A DNA stretch of 64,000 bases from Misgurnus anguillicaudatus. Taxonomy: Eukaryota > Chordata > Actinopteri > Cypriniformes > Cobitidae. Positions within the stretch are counted from its first letter, which is position 1. Each line of letters begins with the position of its first letter. Position numbers and translations under genes: made by a program. Shown piece after piece: positions 36,699-49,300 of this stretch. The DNA lies in assembly GCF_027580225.2 (NCBI RefSeq), contig NC_073359.2, forward strand, positions 10,793,001 through 10,857,000, given 5' to 3'. Below the pieces are notes generated by a model, which ran no database searches, had not been told where the DNA came from, and saw nothing but the letters and a program-made list of their open reading frames with translations.

Positions 36699-36763
36699 GT
36701 TTGAAGTCGGGGAAAAAACACGACGGTGATAAATGAAAGGCTCAAATGTCCGTATGAGTTAAA

Positions 36764-36995
36764 ATGTTGCGCGTTGTTATAAAATCCAGTTTTCTTGTCG
36801 CGCGCCGTTCAGGAGTTACTCGTGAGTTTGCGTGGATGTGTCAGACTCTCCATGCTGAACTCAACGAGAAATCAATGAGAAATGGAGACAAAGAGTCCTG
36901 CTGGCCCCGTGCTGGGGGTTTCAGGAGCTGCTGCGGAGGAGTCGTGTTTCTCGCTCCAGTGGGAGTGGATGAGGGAATGATGGGTGGTGGGTGGG
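36764..36995. promoter_or_regulatory. CpG-enriched putative promoter region
   Basis: Locally GC- and CpG-richer (GCGCGTTGTTAT, GTCGCGCGCCGTTC, CTGCTGCGGAGGAGTCGTG) than the AT-rich surroundings and directly upstream of the minus-strand start codon at 36698. Probably the 5' UTR or promoter of that candidate gene. The 83-codon plus-strand frame here is not supported as coding. Confidence 0.35.
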
Positions 36996-37951
36996 CTTTA
37001 CTTGATGATGACTGAAATATGACCACTAAGCAATATCATTTCAACTTAAAGTTTCGCTTTCTAAGGGTTTCGTTTATTTTAACCATAATTTCTTACTTGT
37101 GTAGTATAAAATATCAACATACGCGATGCATTTGTTCAAGTAATTTACGAGTCGCCTCACTTACAATCTCATATATTTTGTATAAACACGACTGCCCCCT
37201 ATAGGCTAGAGTCATTACTGTCGCTTGTTTAGATTGTAAGCACAGTATTTAGATGCATAGGGACAGGGGCGTCATGCAACATTTTTTATTTAAGGGGGCA
37301 CAGTGTGCACAATTCACGGAAATTTGTGCATACACAGACATCAAACAAAATATTATAGAGCTTTCAGTCTTTTCCATGGCACTTACATTTCTAACAATCT
37401 GAACACCCCTGCTTTCATGCAAAAACCTCCAAAATAAAAGTGTGGACTAAGTTTCCTATCAAATAGCTACTATTTATCGGAATAATGACATATAGGTAAC
37501 CTATTTACATCTGAAACGACATGTTTATTTAAGTTTTAATAAATTACTTGTTTATTTGTGTCATTAATGCATTTTGCACAACAACTGCATTATCTTATAC
37601 AATTAATGTAATTTTAAATTCATTAAGTATATAAACAACGAAAATGAACTAAGCTATAGCCACGTGATTGATTTTAATTTTCAATAATGATTTTTTTTTT
37701 AAATTTGTAGATAAAATTATTAGAGGAACGAATTATTGCCTCAAATTTTACCTCATATGTGTGATTCCGCGCACCAATGAACTCTGGCGAACTTTGGCGT
37801 TGACAAAATAAATCTAGAAATCTACTAATATAACGTCGAGACTTTCACATTTTACATTTTCTACACAGAGGAGGTTAACTGCACATAACCGTACTGGGTT
37901 TTGGAAATGTTGTGAGCGTTTCTTACACGTTTTAATTCCTCAGATAGCAAA

Positions 37952-38134
37952 ATGCAACAGCAAAGAGCCGGTGAGCGCGCTCAGACGCTAATGACGTCTG
38001 CGACTGCGCTGTCTGCAGCGCCTGTCGCCAGAATAAAGGAACACGATCAAAATCTCCGAGAAATGACAAGGATGCAGCACAGAATTGATAATATTGTGAA
38101 TATTAAACAGATTAAAAGACAAATAACAGATTAA
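37952..38134 (+). CDS. Possible small protein of 60 codons, function unknown
   Basis: The frame starts MQQQRAGERAQ and ends in a Lys/Arg/Gln-rich segment (NIVNIKQIKRQITD) before a TAA. Residues 25-60 are highly charged and could form a helix or coiled coil. TTCCTCAG about 10 nt before the ATG could be a splice acceptor, so this might be a downstream exon rather than a complete gene. I recognise no family. It lies about 1.25 kb from, and divergent to, the exon at 36623-36698. The downstream sequence becomes an AT microsatellite at 38225. Confidence 0.3.
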   Translation: MQQQRAGERAQTLMTSATALSAAPVARIKEHDQNLREMTRMQHRIDNIVNIKQIKRQITD

Positions 38135-38221
38135 TGGACGCTTCTTTGATTTTGCATGCATTGATTTTGAATGGGCATGACGCCTCTGCATAGGGAGGTG
38201 ACCCGGTGACACATCAACAAT

Positions 38222-38224
<3 letters not shown>

Positions 38225-38288
<64 letters not shown>
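38225..38288. repeat. (AT)n microsatellite
   Basis: About 30 uninterrupted AT dinucleotides, then TATATTATATTTTT. Between here and 39181 is AT-rich DNA without a recognised feature. It may include distal 3' UTR of the SOUL gene: AATAAA on the minus strand occurs near 39090 and 38357. Confidence 0.95.
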
Positions 38289-38291
<3 letters not shown>

Positions 38292-39185
38292 TTTTAAAAT
38301 AATTATTTTATCTATTTGTATCGAAAGTGCTACACTAATAGTTTATCAGTGTAATTTTTATTACAATATACACTAACAATGTAAAAAAAGATGACAGGAA
38401 TCATGTAAAACAGAGCGTTCAATAGTGTTAACAGATCTTAAAACACAATACATTAACATAACTAAATGAAAATACATTCACTAGACCAAATAGATCATAA
38501 ATCAAATGCAATACTGCTGCAAATGGACTCAAGCCAAAACCAAATGTCATTTAGGCATAAACAAATGGTCCCATTCATTTGAAAGGGGTAAAGCTACAAT
38601 ACATTTAGATAAATTACACTTCAATAGCCTTCAAACAGCATACCCATAAGAAACCATCTGGCAACAACTGATTTAAACGTGTTAACAATACTTGACATAT
38701 ATTCAAATAGTTGGCCTTATGAGATAAAACATAAAAGTTAAAGGTGAAAACATAAATTAATACAGCACCAGTTACAAAAGCTATCCAATGATTGTCTGAT
38801 AGTTCATGATATTACATACAGTATAAAAATATTCAAAACGGTCTTTGAAAAAACACTGCTGTTCATTGATGTAACAGATTTTTCCTATATTACCCAACTG
38901 CAAATCCATATTTTAAAAATTGTATAAGTACCTCTTTTAAATCTTACATTTGAATCATTTTCATGAACATACAATGCGAATAATTTGATTTTAGTGATGT
39001 GAGGCCACAGTTTAAACATGTCGTATATGAGAAATCTGACCGTGTTCTATTATTTTTGTGTACTAAAGCTATAAACTGTAAAAGTTTATTCAAGTAGAGT
39101 TGATAAAACTTAACTAAAGAAGAAAACTGATGACCTACGACCACCTCGGCTAGCATAAATCTTCTTTTATACTATCCAGGTTTAA

Positions 39186-39954
39186 AGGGACATCTCACTT
39201 TTTTTTGAAAATATGCTCATTTTCCAGCTCCCCCAGAGCCAAACATTTGATTCCCACCGTTTTGAAATCCACCCAGCCGATCTCCGGGTCCGGCGCCAGC
39301 ACCCCCAGCACAGCTCAGCACAATCCACCGAATCCGACTAGACCACCAGCATCGCGCCAAAAATTACCAACGAGTTTCGATATGATGTACTAAGACCGAC
39401 AGAAAATTAAAAGCTGCAATTCTCCAGGCCGATATGGCCAGGAACCACACTTTAATTCCGGCGTAACAATCAAGGACCCCGCTGCCGCAACATGGCCGCA
39501 GCAGGCACAGCGATACTACGCACTGCCCGAAAATAGTCCCCTGCCATTGAAAGTAACCAAGGGGACTATTTTCAGGGGAGTGCACAACATCACTACGCCT
39601 GCCGCAGCCATGCCACACCAGCAAAGTCACTGACCATTACGCCAGAATGAGAGAGTGTAGTTCCTAGCCATATCTGCCCAGAAAATCGCAGCCCCCAACC
39701 TACCGTCAGTCCAAGTACACGATGCAACCACAGAAGAGTCAAGCCCCAAATAGGAAAAATATCGAAACTCCCCGGTTAATGTTTAGCGCAATGCTAATGG
39801 TCCAATCAGATTCAATGAATTGTGCCAAGCCATGCCAAAAGTGCCAGCGCCAGACCCGGAGATCAGCCGAATGGACCCCAAAACGGCAAGAACCATGTTC
39901 AACTCCAGGGGAGCTGGAAAATGAGCACACCTTCAAAAAAAGTGGAATGTCTCT
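39186..39954. mobile_element. TTAA-flanked inverted-repeat element, family 2 copy 1
   Basis: Ends AGGGACATCTCACTTTTTTT and AAAGTGGAATGTCTCT, with inner inverted blocks GCTCATTTTCCAGCTCCCC / GGGGAGCTGGAAAATGAGC. TTAA flanks at 39182-39185 and 39955-39958. The middle holds a hairpin, GCACTGCCCGAAAATAGTCC...GGACTATTTTCAGGGGAGTG. Related copies: 56067-56856 and about 59735-60022. It lies just downstream of the SOUL gene stop and may be in its 3' UTR. Confidence 0.85.
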
Positions 39955-40159
39955 TTAAAAATAATGTACCCTGTTTATGTAAAAGAAAACTCAAAGGTAT
40001 GCTACAAATACAAATCTCTTTCTTTATACTCAACTGCAGTTCCTCTACTCATCGATCAAGCAAAACGCACTGCATATTACAACACATACACAACAATAAA
40101 ATGGATTTTGATTGTGATACTCAAACGGCTCTAAAGCACTGATGGTTTGGGAAATATTC

Positions 40160-40334
40160 TTAAGAGCCGCGCCGGATGAACCAGATCTCATTACGACGGT
40201 GGGGAATGCCAGGATTCTCGTAAACAGCTACCATGTAGTGATCTTGGTCAATGTCTTCAGAGCTTCCCAACATCTCCCTCAGGACGCTGATCTGACGAGA
40301 GATGGTCTCCTCTGTTGTGGTCCCATAAAAAACC
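40160..40334 (-). CDS. SOUL gene, last coding exon
   Basis: Acceptor TCTCTCTCTCTAG at 40335-40347, exon from 40334, stop TAA at 40162-40160. Encodes residues 193-250 including VFYGTTTEETI and the C-terminal RRNEIWFIRR. The 3' UTR continues to lower coordinates; its end is not determined. Confidence 0.92.
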
Positions 40335-43300
40335 CTAGAGAGAGAGAGAGGGTTAAACATAGACTGTGTAGAAAGGGTTGGATGGTACAACCACATATTA
40401 CAGCCTGACCATGTTTACACATCACAGTAATGACATATCACAGCAAAGTTAGTTTATTATAACCATGTGACTATCTATTAAATTAAATACTTTACATATG
40501 AAAGGTACTGTACTTCATCTCATAAGAGTGTATATGTAGAACTTGATGGATACAAGCCAAAAAAATAACATTATTTACAAGAAAACTAATGACTACACTC
40601 TCATCAATGTAAATAAAACTTTAGTCAAAACTTAAAACTTCAGTTTAAACACAAAGGGCTTTATTTTAATGATGTAAGTGCATGATCTAAAGCACACAGG
40701 CGTGTCCGAATCCACTTTTGCAAATTTAACAATGGAAAAATGGTTTGTGCGCCTAGCACACAGTCTACAAGGTTACAGGTATTTTGGGCGTAACGTGCAA
40801 TAAACCAACGACAGTCTCATCTCCCATCACCTTTAAAAGCCAGTTGTGCTCGCGCCATGCCGATTCCCTATTTAGATGGCAGAATTTGTAAACTAAAAAA
40901 CTACGAGGAGAAAGAAGAACAGCAGTTTAGGATTTATTTACAATTTACAAACGTGTGGAGAGCCTTAACATTTAGCACTCAGACAGCGCCGTGAGGGTTT
41001 TGAAAAGCAATAAAAAAAGGTTCTCATCTTAACATATCCAGAGGTACAAAATCATCATATACAATAAATCCGCGGGGTAGCATTTAAAAAAAAAATCATT
41101 TCAAAATAAATGCAAAACATTTAATTACTTACCAAGCTACAGGTTACGTCCAAGAGGCTCAATAATAATCTTGTATATTTTAATTCTTAAATTTTTCATA
41201 TTTAAAAACGTTTGTGTGCTGTTGCACATCCATGTGTGTGATAAGCAAACGCGCATTGTCGTCCCATTTATGGGTGCATATTAATTAAAAACAATATTGT
41301 GTCAGTAGTCCCTTTCACACATACAGTCTTTACTGGTAATTTACTGGTAAATTGGAGTTAACAGGTCATGTGTGAACAGAACCTTTACGGTAAATCAGTG
41401 CTGCCAATTTACCAGAAAGAGGTTGTAAGATTACCAGTAATTTACTGGTAAGCACTTTGTGTGAACAAAAAATATCAATTACTGGCACTTACAACACACG
41501 ACGTCACACCGCGCTGACAGCTTCGGGCCAATCATAACGTTTTAATACAGATGACGTTTACCCCCGTACTGTTTACAGACGTTTTCACACACACGCTGCT
41601 TGAAAGTCGAGCACACCTGAAGTTTACCTCCACATTTCTTCACCAAAGTTGTTTAAAACAGCTTACCATCTACTTGCCGAACTGCCGACGTCCTTAGCAC
41701 ACCCTCTGTGAAGCCTAATATGCAAACAGTACTGTTGTTTTTCGGTTTGACGTCGCCTAATGCAATGTTGTTTGGTCACAAGCAACTTCGCGACCGTCAG
41801 CGTTTACCACAGACGTGAAAACTACAAAATACAGACCCTGGATATGAATGACGTGGATTTTTTATGCTGCGTTTACACCAGCCGCGGTATAGGCGTGAAG
41901 CGCGAGTGATTTCAATGTTAAGTCAATGTTAAGACGCGTTGACGCGCGTCTGGAGGTCTCGCGGCGCGGATGAGGCATTTGGTGCGGAAACGCAATTCCG
42001 CCTCATTTGCGCGTCTACTTCGCGCAAATGGCGCGTGCATTGTACGTGCATTTTGCGTTTGACGTGAATTGCCGGCTGACGGCAAAGTAAATATTTTTAA
42101 CTTTGGCAGAATTTTGCGCCGCGTTAACAAATCAGGAGCCTGCTGCTGCTGTGGTGGCAGCCCCGCCCGGAGTCACTTGTTCAACCTGAAGGAATGCTTG
42201 ATATTGTCTGTAAGCAGTCAGCCGGAGCTTTACGACACAAGTTCTTATTTCTATACAGGAGACAGGAATAAAAAATACCTCGCTTGGAAGAGTGTCAGTG
42301 AGGACATCGGGCAACCTGGTAAGTTGTAATACACATTTCACTTTTGAGTCACGTGACGTTTATCGACCCGCGAGGTTTATTTTCCCCCTATAGTAAGGTT
42401 ACCAAATACAAACCGGTAATTCTTTCGATAAATGCACAATCAACATCAGTCATCTTGCAAACAGACAACCGCATAGCACTTGCCCCTCCCACAAGAAGCG
42501 GATTTTGCCTCTGACGCACGTTAAATGCTTGCTTTTTCCCCGCATCTACTTTGCTCTACATGCGCGAATGCATTCAAACTGTTTCAAGCGGCAAACTAGG
42601 CGCAGTAGACTCAATTTTGACGCCTGAAATGCGGTTGGTGTAAATGCAGCAGCATTGACAAATACAACACTGAGCTCGCTTCGCGCCACAGGTAACTTAC
42701 TGTGGGTTTACACCAAATGCGAATTTTTCGCTCGAGTTGAATATTTTCAACTTGGGCGAAGACGCGTTTGAGGTGAATAGCGCGTGTTTTCACGGCAAAC
42801 GCACATCATTCGCATCGCCCCACGCGAGGACGCGTCTGATCGCGTCTTTGCATTGACTTTGTATGGAATCTACTCGCGCAAATCATTGAACTCACATCTG
42901 GTGTAAACCCACAGTTACGCTTTCTCAACGAATTTACCGGTATTTTGATACTGATGTGTGAATGATGTCTTACTGGTAAAAAGACGGAATGTAACTGCGC
43001 GTGTGAACAGCACATTTTTGTATTTACTGGTAAATTCATTCTGGTAAATTCATGGTAATTTACCAGAATTACTGTGTGAAAGAGGCTATAGACTTTAGAC
43101 CAGGTTTTAGTCAGTCAATGGCGTGGTCTATTTTTGTTGCCTGAACAAACCTCGTTTTCGGACCAGAACGCCCATGGGCGCAAAAATGGGCACGAATGCA
43201 TGTGCTATTTAAACAACGTGGCGCTAAATGTGAAAATGAGAGTAACCTTTTGTTGTCAAAACTATATGGTCAGATGGTTTCAACCTTTAAAAAAAAACAT

Positions 43301-46300
43301 GTGTCCCATGAATCAAGGCATTCAAACAGTATTGTCAATAATGGCCAGCCCTAGTATCTAATACAGAGAAGTAGTTATGAAAACTGAAAGCGATGGTCTT
43401 AATGTAAAGAAGGATGGTGGATATTTACCTGGCTATGACTCTGATGGTATCCCTGTGGATGATGGTGATATCTGGATCACTGGATTCTGGTGGGTTTGTC
43501 TGGAACTCAGCAGGCAGATAATACGCCGTCACCACTTCCTTCAGGAAGTTTATGCCATCCTCTGACATTGTAATCTCATTCACAATAGGCACAGACATGC
43601 CCAAGTATCGTCCTGGAACCGAGACAAACACTCCATTTAAACAATAAATGTAACATGATAAACATTTAACATCTTGTGCCACTTGTGCTAAGAGGATAAA
43701 AGAACAAAGGAATACATCACATTCAAATACTAGCTCTATGTGCACAAAAAGGTCACCAGGGTTAGATTACAAGTTCTTGTACACTCTGTTAAACATGAAG
43801 TCTTTATTGTAAATGTCCGTATTTTAGTCTAAAACCAATGACAGCTTTCACTTCTATCATTTCAACTTGATTAACACCACACTAAAGCTGAACTAAAGAT
43901 GCGCGTGTGTGTGTGTTTACCTGTTGAATTCTCTTTACAGATGAATCGCATTAGTTTCATAAAGGCATTGGAGATGCTTTGCTCATACAGTGCGTCTCCT
44001 CGACTGACACATGCCCACTTTCCAGCGGGGTATACTCTCTCCTCATACAAAACTTCATCGAGCTGCATACACAAACATATATCATCATTTTCATACAGTA
44101 TATCATACAACTACTCTTCTTCCAAGACCAGATTTATAAAATGTAAATATGATGCGAGGCAAACTTTAAATTTTTACCTTACCATTTTTTTACTTTTACT
44201 TATTATATATGAAGAGTTTGGTTCCAAAACGCGATAAACACCATTTAAAAAAAAGTAACCGCCAAAATCAGTGCTGTATTAGGTCAGTATTAAAAAGTAA
44301 ATAATTTTACGCAAAATCTAATATCCGCTGTGTTATTCTGACATCTTTTCTCACTTTTTCCCAAAACGCGATAAACGCCACTCCTTCTTTTCTGCATGAA
44401 GGCAATAAATCTGCTTAACCAATCACAGCGCACCATTCCACACATTGTAAACAAACAATGGTGGCGCGTTAAATACACACAGAGTCCTAGTTTTCCTCAT
44501 CTACTTTGTACTTCGTGATCAACAAACAAAAAAACTAAATAATACTTTTGATGGCATTGATAAACCTGTGGTTGTTTTCTGTGGCGGGAAAGAAACGTAA
44601 ACTATCAAATCCAGACCTGCAAACTCCTACGCGATTCACGTTAATGACCCAATTGACCAAGAAAACGGCGATTGTCGCCGAAAAGCGACAAGTTTGCAGG
44701 TCTGCAAATTGAATAATTTATGTGAGACGCATTCGGGAGACGGAAAAATGCCGGCTGTTGCTTGTTCTCCCGACAGCATCAAGCTTCTTTCATGCTAACA
44801 CATTGACCCCAGCGGATATGAAAAACTTTCCATTATTTTACCCAAAGTCAACGAAAATCGAGCAGGACCAAAACATTTTACAGCTGATTGCTGTCAAAAA
44901 GTTCAGTGACGACGTCCAAGGATGATGGCAGCAATGACAGTGTTCTTAATATGACAAAAAAAGTGTTTTGATTAATGCCATTAATGTTTTTTTTTATAAT
45001 TTAGTCACCTAAATGAATATAACATGGCAAAGATGAATGAACATTTATATATTGATTCAATAGATTTATAGCATTTTGAAAAAAACTTGTCATGGATTTA
45101 TTGCATTTTGCGGAAAAAATAATCCGTTTTTATAAATCTTTGAAAATCAAATTAATGTTATGATAACCTGAAGATACTATGTGAAAGTTTGTCACAGAAA
45201 AAAAGTGGTTTTCATCTTTTTTGTTATAGAAAACATATTTTTACCCAAATTAGTCAAAATGGATTTATTGCGTTTTGGAACCAACGCATATATTATATGT
45301 TATAATTTGTTGTTTTTGTTACTTTTTGTGATAGGTCATATATTAAAAAACATGCATTTTCAAAAATGCACACATCTTGTATCCAGTATTTTGCCTTTTA
45401 ATTACTGAAAACTCTTATTTTCTTTTTTTAATATTTAAAAAAGTTAAACTATAAACATCGCACATGTATTTTTGTATAGCACTATGCAGAGCTCTTAAAA
45501 ATCTTTTGTTTATAACTGTTTTATTTATTCATAAATTGTTAAATTATAAAAGTATTCACAATATATAGTCAGTCTTCTTTTAATGACTAAAATTGCACTT
45601 TAAGGGGTGGTTTCCTGAACAGGGATTATCTTAAACCAGGACTAGGCCTTAGTTTAATTAGGAAATTAAACTAGTTTTAACAAACATGCCTTACTAAAAA
45701 CATTAATTGTGTGCATTTTGATGCAAAACAAAGTGAACTGATGTATTTTAAGATATGTCAGTGCAAGTTGTTTTCAGTTTGGACAGCTCTTACATTTATT
45801 TTAGTCTAGGACTTGTCTAATCCCTGTCCAGGGAACCTCCCCTATGTTTGCCTTTCCATTGTACACACAAATGTTGACCGGAGTTCGCCCCCTAGTGGCA
45901 GTCATAATGAAATTTCAGTTAAATGTGGTGCATGATTTTTGAAACACACTTTGGAAAAGGGAGTCAGCCCGAGTACCAAAACCACCCCTTAAAGTATAGG
46001 AAAATATGAATAGGAAGAAAATTCTCTGAGTATTTATGTTTTATTAAAGCTTCCATAACACAAGCTGGTGTTAAAGGAATAGTCTACTCATTTTCAATAT
46101 TAAACTATGTTATTACCTTAACTATGAATTGTTGATACATCCCTCTGTCGTCTGTGTGCGTGCACGTGGGCGCTGGAGTGCGCTGCGACGCTTCGATGGC
46201 GTTTGGCTTGGCCCCATTCATTCGGTGGTGCCAATCAGAGATGAAGTTGGAGGTGACCAGACGCATCAACGTTTTTCCTATTTGAGACGAGTAGTTATAC

Positions 46301-49300
46301 GAGCAAGTTTGGTGGTACAAAATAAAACGTAGCGCTTTTCTAAGCGGATTTAAAAGAGGAACTATATTTTATGGCGTAATAGCACTTTTGGGAGTACTTC
46401 GACTCGCCTGAAAAGTCCGCTCCCCTTCTCCCTCTCATAATGGGGAGAGGGAGGGTGTTACTGCGCCGAGTCGAAGTACTCCCAAAAGTGCTATTACACC
46501 ATAAAATATAGTTCCTCTTTTAAATCCGCTTAGAAAAGCACTACGTTTTATTTTGTACCACCAAACTTGCTCGTATAACTACTCGTCTTAAATAGGAAAA
46601 ACGTTGATGTGTTTGGTCACTTCTAACTTTATCTCTAAATGGTACCATTGAATGAATGGGGCTAAGCTAAATGCTATCGAAGCGTCGCAGCGCGCTCCAG
46701 CGCTTACGTGCACGCACACAGATGATAGAGGGATGTATCAACAATTCTTAGTTAAGGTAATAACATATTTTAATATTGAAAATGAGTAGACTATTCCTTT
46801 AATCTTGACTACCTATAGTGTAGTATTACATTCTTCATATCTCCGAAGAGTCTTACTCTTTAGTTTAATCAGATTTATAAAAAACAGATCAGCAGTACAG
46901 ATTCTTTTCGTATGAACCCAAGCAAGCAACACACAAACCCACTTTCTGGATAACTTATGATTCACTACATGTACGTGCCGATTTCCAACATAACACACAA
47001 GTCGTAAAAATAAGTGCCTGCTGCAGACGCTCCAAAGGTATTTATGATAAAAAGAAACGCTCGCGTTTGACAGATACTCGCTTAATCTCACGAGTTTAGT
47101 GTTAAATTAGTGTCTTGCGAGTATTTTGTGAATGTGAGTGTCTCTTTTATCATAAACCCTATCGACACGTGTGCAGCAGACACGTATTTTAAAATACGAC
47201 GATGCACGACGACATGACGAGCAACACACACGACACTCCGAACCCATATTTTGAATTCGCGCCCCTCGGAAGAGAAGTCACCGGGCGCAACTGGTCACAC
47301 AACCAACTTAAAACTTTGCCTATGTTTAGCATGAGAAATACAACTCTTAAACTGTGTTAATAAGTCAGAATGCATGAAATACCACTGACCCCCATGAATA
47401 TGTGAAATTTTTTTTCACAAAAAATGTCACATATTGTAAAATGATTTTACCTTTTCATGTCGGGACACAGTAACAAACGGCACCGGCTCTCGCTCTGAGG
47501 TCTGATTCCTCACCGTCATCTCTTGAATGGGACCGCGCATCTCTATATAAAAACACCAAAGTCAGTTTATACTAGGGCTGCTCGATTATGGGCATAATCA
47601 TGATCACAATTATTTATTTATTTTAAAGACCATAATCACAATTATTTAACATGATTTTAAAAACATGCATTTATTTAACCCTGTTATTTAGTGTTACAGT
47701 ATACCACGGATCTGTTGAATGCTGCATTCTGATTGGCTGAGAAATGTTCTATAGGTGTTGATTATTTTTCTGTAAACCGCACACCTAATTTGTCAAATGT
47801 CTTAAAAATAGTCAACAGAGCAATGCTTGTGGTAACCGTGGTATAAGAGAAATAATTGGCTCCGGTCCTTTGAATTGTTTGAAAATAATGTACACCTGCA
47901 GTGTAACGGCAGTGCCGCATTACCACCTTGGTGTGCATTATTTTCTTATGATTCAGTGGCCTGTCGTCAATTATTCCTTACATAGGCCACGCGTGTCAAA
48001 GCATGCGGTGCCTTCGAAGTGCTTTACAAACACATCAGTCCGGACACACGCAATTTATATTTTAATCGCACAATAATTGTTTTACCTCGATTATCTTGTT
48101 TTTTTAATTTTTAAATCAATAATTTAAATGTAAATTCCGGGTGTGCCTCATACGTCCTGAATAGTGAAGCCGCTGGCTTTTTGATCGCCCCCTGGTGGCT
48201 AGCTGAAGCAAGTCATAAACCCCGCCCTCTCCATGCAAATGAACGAGACTCTGATCAAAATAAAAATTAATTACACTTCCAATAAAGTTTCCCAAAGATG
48301 GTTTTGGTCCTTTCAGGTAGTTGATATCACGCTGATATATGTTCAAGTGTTCATTTTTGTGATAAGTTTAATTTTAGCTAGTAATTTGATGATATAGAAA
48401 CGGGGCGTGTCGTTATGATCGGCGTGGTTGACTTGGGCGCGCGAGCATTTGGGCGGAAGTTTGATACCGCAGCTCCGCCCCTGGCTCCACGGATGATTCC
48501 TTCTATGCATGCCTTGGCTCCAAACTGACGGACATGTTTAGCTTCAATTCATTAGAATGGAGCGAGGCGGCGTCGCGTCGTCCATCTTTTTTTACAGTTT
48601 GTGGTAAAATCGTAAACGATTAATTGCACAGCTCTATTTTACACTGATCTGAAACCAGTTTCAACCTCAGTGGTTATAACATTTACATTTAGCAGATACT
48701 TTTATCCAAACCGACTCAGCGTCCCGCAGCGTCGCGTCTAGGACAACTCGGAGGTATCGTAAACCGGAATTGCACATTAAATAGCGCAAGCTTCATCAGA
48801 TAGCGTCTACTTCAAAATGCAAAATGTATTTTAGCAGCCAATGTTAATCGTTATTTAATGTTAAACTATGTGAGTGGCGTGACAGGGATTTGAGCAAATT
48901 CCTGAGTCGTAGCTAGGCGGTGCGGACTAGTGCTGTGTTAAAAATATCGATACGACAATACATCGTCATGGACGCCTGACGATGCGCGCGCATCGATACA
49001 GCACTTTCCGTATCGATTTGGATCGCTGTTGATCCGTGATCCATATGGAAAGGACGCATGTGTCCCGCGGAGTAGGCTACATAAGTTAGAGTTAAAGGTA
49101 GCGGGGTATACTTTCACTTTGCGTGTCTGTCTCACTGGCACAAAAATGTAATTCAAAATAGTCTTGAATCGTGATGCGCATCGTATCGGTGCCCTTGTAT
49201 CGGGATACGTATCGTATCGGGAAATTGTTGGCGATACACAGCCCTAGTGCGGACAGGCGCCACCTGTCGGTGCCGGTGTGCGTATACTCATAGAAAGCAA

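Larger units (their letters stand above)
41306..43088. mobile_element. Composite element in intron 5 with ACTGGTAA-rich ends
   Basis: Outer ends TAGTCCCTTTCACACATACA and its imperfect complement TGTGTGAAAGAGGCTA. Both arms are full of TTACTGGTAAATT and GGTAATTTACCAG motifs. Two PIF/Harbinger-like elements sit inside. No transposase of its own is visible. Confidence 0.6.

Noticed and set aside
36764..37015. 83-codon plus-strand frame in the CpG-rich region
   Set aside because: GC-rich promoter sequence with open frames on both strands; better explained as the 5' flank of the minus-strand exon at 36698.
44722..44925. 67-codon frame with KNFPLFYPKSTKIEQDQN
   Set aside because: Lies inside a non-autonomous inverted-repeat element, has no splice or family support, and was not seen in the shorter copy at 58408.
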